Below the pieces are notes generated by a model, which was given only the letters and a program-made list of their open reading frames with translations, searched no databases and had not been told where the DNA came from. Positions 14,360-16,381 of a DNA stretch of 16,381 nucleotides are shown in pieces. Position numbers and translations under genes: made by a program. How positions within the stretch are numbered: the first letter of the stretch is position 1; every line of letters starts with the position of its first letter. Where the stretch lies: contig JABEUP010000068.1 of NCBI GenBank assembly GCA_013044365.1, positions 1-16,381 of the forward strand. The letters are read 5' to 3'. This DNA is from Acidimicrobiaceae bacterium. GTDB lineage: Bacteria > Actinomycetota > Acidimicrobiia > Acidimicrobiales > Acidimicrobiaceae.

Positions 14360-14601
14360 GCAGCCATCGGGACATTGAACTCATGGCGGCGGGCTGGGAC
14401 CGCCGCTTTGAGGCCGATGTAACCAGGGTAAATGAACTCGTTCAAATGTATACCGATCTCGGTTATGAGGTTACTACGAGCGATCTCATTCCCGAAGACA
14501 TTGGTCCACAATGTGCCGGATGCGCAGTAGTAGCCTGTCAAAAATACGTCGTGATTTACACGCGGGCACATCACGCGGAGGTGGCACAAAATGGCAACTA
14601 A
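14356..14601 (+). CDS. Small cysteine-containing protein of unknown function in the benzoyl-CoA reductase operon
   Basis: The 81-residue soluble protein starts at an ATGA overlap with the end of the preceding ATPase gene and overlaps the hemerythrin gene by 11 bases, so it is embedded in the operon and probably real. Residues 1-45 look helical (AAGWDRRFEADVTRVNELVQ). A single motif CAGCAVVAC (53-61, C-x2-C-x4-C) sits before a short strand (KYVVIYTRA). Three cysteines could bind an iron-sulfur cluster or zinc, or undergo redox change, but it is not a standard ferredoxin, which would need four or more. No family was recognised. Its place next to an oxygen-sensitive iron-sulfur enzyme suggests a role in assembly, electron delivery or protection (inference). 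Confidence 0.75.
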   Translation: MSSHRDIELMAAGWDRRFEADVTRVNELVQMYTDLGYEVTTSDLIPEDIGPQCAGCAVVACQKYVVIYTRAHHAEVAQNGN

Positions 14602-15007
14602 TTCTGAACTTATAGCTCTTATTGGTCAATTCGGTACAGAGCACATCGAGGTGCGCGAAGTATTGGAAAAGATTGATGCCGGTGTTGATGCTAGAGATTC
14701 TGATGTTGTTCAGAGTGCATTGGCTAGCGGCAGCGGAGTTCTCGTTGCGGGGCTTGATGAGCACAGTAGTGCCGAAGACATCGTATTGTTTCCCGGTATA
14801 GCCTCGATGCTTGGTGAGGCTATGATCGAAGTGTTCGTCGAGGAGCATGTCCGTATATTGGCGTTAAGGAACCAGATATATGCGAATCTGGAAAAGGGTA
14901 TCGCGGATTTTGATGGTTGCGCCGATTTCTCGGAGTTGCTGACAAGTCACATAGACCGCGAGGATTCGATGCTTTTCCCCGCTGCAATAGGAGTACTGGC
15001 TGACTGA
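14591..15007 (+). CDS. Hemerythrin-like (HHE domain) protein
   Basis: This 138-residue protein is a single hemerythrin-like four-helix bundle. Candidate di-iron ligands are His18 (TEHIEV), His58 and Glu62 (DEHSSAEDIVLFP), His86 (EEHVRIL) and His120 with Glu124 (SHIDREDSMLFP); the repeated H-x3-E pattern followed by LFP is characteristic. Such proteins bind oxygen, sense oxygen or nitric oxide, or handle iron. GGAGG (14577-14581) stands 9 bases before the ATG. It is the last gene of the operon and is followed by a strong terminator. Benzoyl-CoA reductase is destroyed by oxygen, so co-transcription with an oxygen-binding protein suggests protection of the enzyme or sensing (inference). Nitric oxide defence during denitrification or iron delivery are alternatives. 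Confidence 0.85.
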   Translation: MATNSELIALIGQFGTEHIEVREVLEKIDAGVDARDSDVVQSALASGSGVLVAGLDEHSSAEDIVLFPGIASMLGEAMIEVFVEEHVRILALRNQIYANLEKGIADFDGCADFSELLTSHIDREDSMLFPAAIGVLAD

Positions 15008-15053
15008 TTGCGGGATCCAGTGTCCCGAACCACTTAGTTCATCCGGATAATTG

Positions 15054-15097
15054 ACATTTGGCGCCGAGTCTTTGACCGGCGCCAAATGTAGTCTTTG
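15054..15097 (+). terminator. Strong terminator of the benzoyl-CoA reductase operon
   Basis: ACATTTGGCGCCG (15054-15066) pairs perfectly over 13 bases with CGGCGCCAAATGT (15077-15089) across a 10-base loop, followed by a T-containing tail. It begins 46 bases after the hemerythrin stop and fits a Rho-independent terminator; the A/T pairs at the base could also let it work in reverse. Confidence 0.75.
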
Positions 15098-15260
15098 GGT
15101 TTGTTAACATTGCCAACTTCGGCTACATTGATTTGCTGTTGCATCGGCAAATACAGATCGAAATTCCTAGGGTGTTTTTAAGGGATTATGCTCCCTACCT
15201 CCACCGTCTTAAAGTGCGGCCCGGTCCCGTATCGGATAACACGAGAACCTTAAATAAATA
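15098..15260. other. Intergenic spacer between convergent operons
   Basis: No gene, RNA or promoter was recognised. A weak partial match (GGTCCCGTATCGGA, 15223-15236) to the operator before the minus-strand UbiD gene is present but is not symmetrical. Confidence 0.5.
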
Positions 15261-15325
15261 ACTGCCCTCGCTGCTGGTCCGAACCGGTTCCAATGACGAT
15301 ACGGGCCAGGTGGTGCCAGGGCAGT
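15261..15325 (-). terminator. Probable terminator of the minus-strand dehydrogenase operon
   Basis: Read on the minus strand, ACTGCCCT (15325-15318) pairs with AGGGCAGT (15268-15261), with partial further pairing inside and a GAACCGGTTC palindrome (15281-15290) in the loop region. It is followed by TATTTATTT. It lies 20 bases past the dehydrogenase stop. The long loop makes the call less certain than the operon terminator at 15054. Confidence 0.55.
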
Positions 15326-15345
15326 AAGTGGTGGGTTGATAAAGC

Positions 15346-16110
15346 TTAGATCATGCTCAAGCCACCGTTGACGCTAAGAGTCTGGCCGGTGATGTAGTCG
15401 GCTTCAGGTGAGACCATGAACAGGGCGGCATTGGCAACCTCGGTTGGAGTACCGACCCGGCCGAGCGGAATTGAGCGGATGATGGCGCCCATAAGTTTTT
15501 CGTTGCCTTCGCTCACGTTTGCCAACATAGGCGTGTCAGTCAGGCCAGGGGCAACACAGTTCACGTTGATGCCTTTTCTGGCAGTTTCCCGTGCCAGCGC
15601 TTTGGAAAAGGCAATTACCGCACCCTTGGCGCCGGAGTAGATAGCTTCGCCGCTGGATCCCACCCGTCCGGCATCGGAGGCAATGAACACAATTTTTCCG
15701 TATCCCGCTTCAATCATGTGAGGGACGGTGGCATGCGCGCATGCCACATGGCCGCGGTAGTTGATGTCAATAACGCGGTCCCAAAGGGTCTCATCGGTTT
15801 CGACAAAGGGCATTACTTTGTCCCAGCCGGCGTTGGAGATAAGAATGTCGATCTTTCCAAAGTGCGCGATACTTTTGGCTACCATATCCCGTACTGCGCT
15901 GGCGTCGGCTACGTCGACCGAGACTGCTAGAGCCGAGCCGCCGCCTGCCTTGATTTCCTTTACGACGCCTTCGGCACGTTCCGGGGACAGATCAGCTATC
16001 ACGACGTTGGCACCGCCGCTTACCAGTCCCAGAGCTATGGCGCGTCCCACGCCACTTCCAGCTCCAGTGACGATTGCGGTTTTGCCTTGGAACCTGTCAT
16101 TGGATGACAT
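15346..16110 (-). CDS. BadH-like short-chain dehydrogenase (2-hydroxycyclohexanecarboxyl-CoA dehydrogenase-like)
   Basis: The 254-residue protein is a classical NAD(P)-dependent short-chain dehydrogenase. TGAGSGVG (15-22) binds the dinucleotide, Asp40 in VIADLS suggests preference for NAD+, and NAG (93-95) and the catalytic set Ser145, Tyr158 and Lys162 are intact. The segment ASDAGRVGSSGEAIYSGAKG and the ending TGQTLSVNGGLSMI closely resemble BadH of Rhodopseudomonas palustris, which oxidises 2-hydroxycyclohexanecarboxyl-CoA. In this setting it could instead oxidise 6-hydroxycyclohex-1-ene-1-carbonyl-CoA, the step before BamA, or act in 3-hydroxyacyl-CoA oxidation. AAAGGA stands 11 bases upstream, inside the end of the CoA-transferase gene, whose stop is only 3 bases away, so the two are co-translated. 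The family is certain; the substrate is not. Confidence 0.88.
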   Translation of the reverse strand: MSSNDRFQGKTAIVTGAGSGVGRAIALGLVSGGANVVIADLSPERAEGVVKEIKAGGGSALAVSVDVADASAVRDMVAKSIAHFGKIDILISNAGWDKVMPFVETDETLWDRVIDINYRGHVACAHATVPHMIEAGYGKIVFIASDAGRVGSSGEAIYSGAKGAVIAFSKALARETARKGINVNCVAPGLTDTPMLANVSEGNEKLMGAIIRSIPLGRVGTPTEVANAALFMVSPEADYITGQTLSVNGGLSMI

Positions 16111-16113
16111 TTG

Positions 16114-16381
16114 TTATTTTCCTTTCAAGAGTCCGTTTGTATCAAGTGCTCTAAGTATTGAGAGTTGTTCAGAAGTCGGTTCGGGTGTGGTTGGAACCGA
16201 ATCTGGAATTATAAGGTCGAAGCCAGTCGCAGCGCGAACTTGTTCCACCTCCACGCCGGGATGAACCGTTTCAAGCCGCATCCGAAGGCTTTCCGGGTCA
16301 AAGCCCATAGTGCAGAGTGGGGTTACTACCAGTTGCGGACCGCCTCCGGGAAGGTCTGCCGCTTTCCAGTCTGCCGGTCCA
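16114..16381 (-). CDS. CoA-transferase subunit B (class I type), C-terminal fragment
   Basis: The minus-strand frame is open to the window edge, so this is the C-terminal 88 or so residues of a longer protein; the ATG at 16308 is internal. The segment GGGPQLVVTPLCTMGFDPE followed by TVHPGVEVEQVRAATGFDL and TPEPTSEQLSILRALD is the usual C-terminus of subunit B of two-subunit CoA-transferases (glutaconate or 3-oxoacid type), distinct from the class III enzymes in block 1. It probably activates an organic acid or recycles CoA from an intermediate or product. Subunit A should lie further upstream, outside the window. It is the gene before the BadH-like dehydrogenase in the same transcript. Confidence 0.85.
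   Translation of the reverse strand, partial: GPADWKAADLPGGGPQLVVTPLCTMGFDPESLRMRLETVHPGVEVEQVRAATGFDLIIPDSVPTTPEPTSEQLSILRALDTNGLLKGK

Noticed and set aside
1..16381. CRISPR arrays, insertion sequences, phage or toxin-antitoxin genes, tRNA or rRNA genes
   Set aside because: No regularly spaced repeats, transposase or integrase motifs, toxin pairs or RNA-gene signatures were seen; the gene content is metabolic throughout.

Overview
This window looks like an anaerobic aromatic-degradation locus from a bacterium, probably a facultative or strict anaerobe. Two blocks can be read directly. Block 1 (about 0.5-6.5 kb) holds a UbiD-type decarboxylase on the minus strand, facing away from a plus-strand operon of a second, divergent UbiD-type decarboxylase and two class III (CaiB/BaiF) CoA-transferases. 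This is the gene set known for anaerobic phthalate activation (succinyl-CoA:phthalate CoA-transferase SptAB and phthaloyl-CoA decarboxylase Pcd), which yields benzoyl-CoA. Block 2 (about 9.0-15.0 kb) is a seven-gene operon: a 6-oxocyclohex-1-ene-1-carbonyl-CoA hydrolase-like crotonase (BamA/Oah), all four subunits of an ATP-dependent class I benzoyl-CoA reductase in the order C-B-A-D, an 81-residue cysteine-containing protein and a hemerythrin-like protein. Both ATPase subunits are short (273 and 275 residues), which fits the Azoarcus (Bzd) subtype rather than the Thauera subtype.

Between the blocks lie a ferredoxin-NAD(P)H reductase-like flavoprotein (plus) and a pyridoxamine-phosphate-oxidase-like flavin-binding protein (minus). 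At the right edge, on the minus strand, are a BadH-like short-chain dehydrogenase and the C-terminal end of a two-subunit CoA-transferase. At the left edge is the C-terminus of an acyl-CoA dehydrogenase.

Regulation is unusually readable. Sigma70-type promoters with TTGACA -35 boxes stand before the minus-strand UbiD gene, the Pcd-like operon and the benzoyl-CoA reductase operon. Each lies next to or over an inverted repeat that could be an operator. Strong hairpins close several transcripts.

Taken together, the inferred route is aromatic dicarboxylate (phthalate is the best guess) to its CoA thioester, to benzoyl-CoA, to a dearomatised cyclic dienoyl-CoA, then hydrolytic ring opening, with later steps feeding beta-oxidation. 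Not in the window are UbiX (prenyl-FMN synthesis), a ferredoxin and its reducing enzyme, a dienoyl-CoA hydratase, a zinc-type 6-hydroxycyclohexenecarbonyl-CoA dehydrogenase and a phthalate transporter. The phylum cannot be fixed from the sequence. Base composition is moderate and the acyl-CoA dehydrogenase tail resembles actinobacterial and proteobacterial enzymes, but this is weak evidence.
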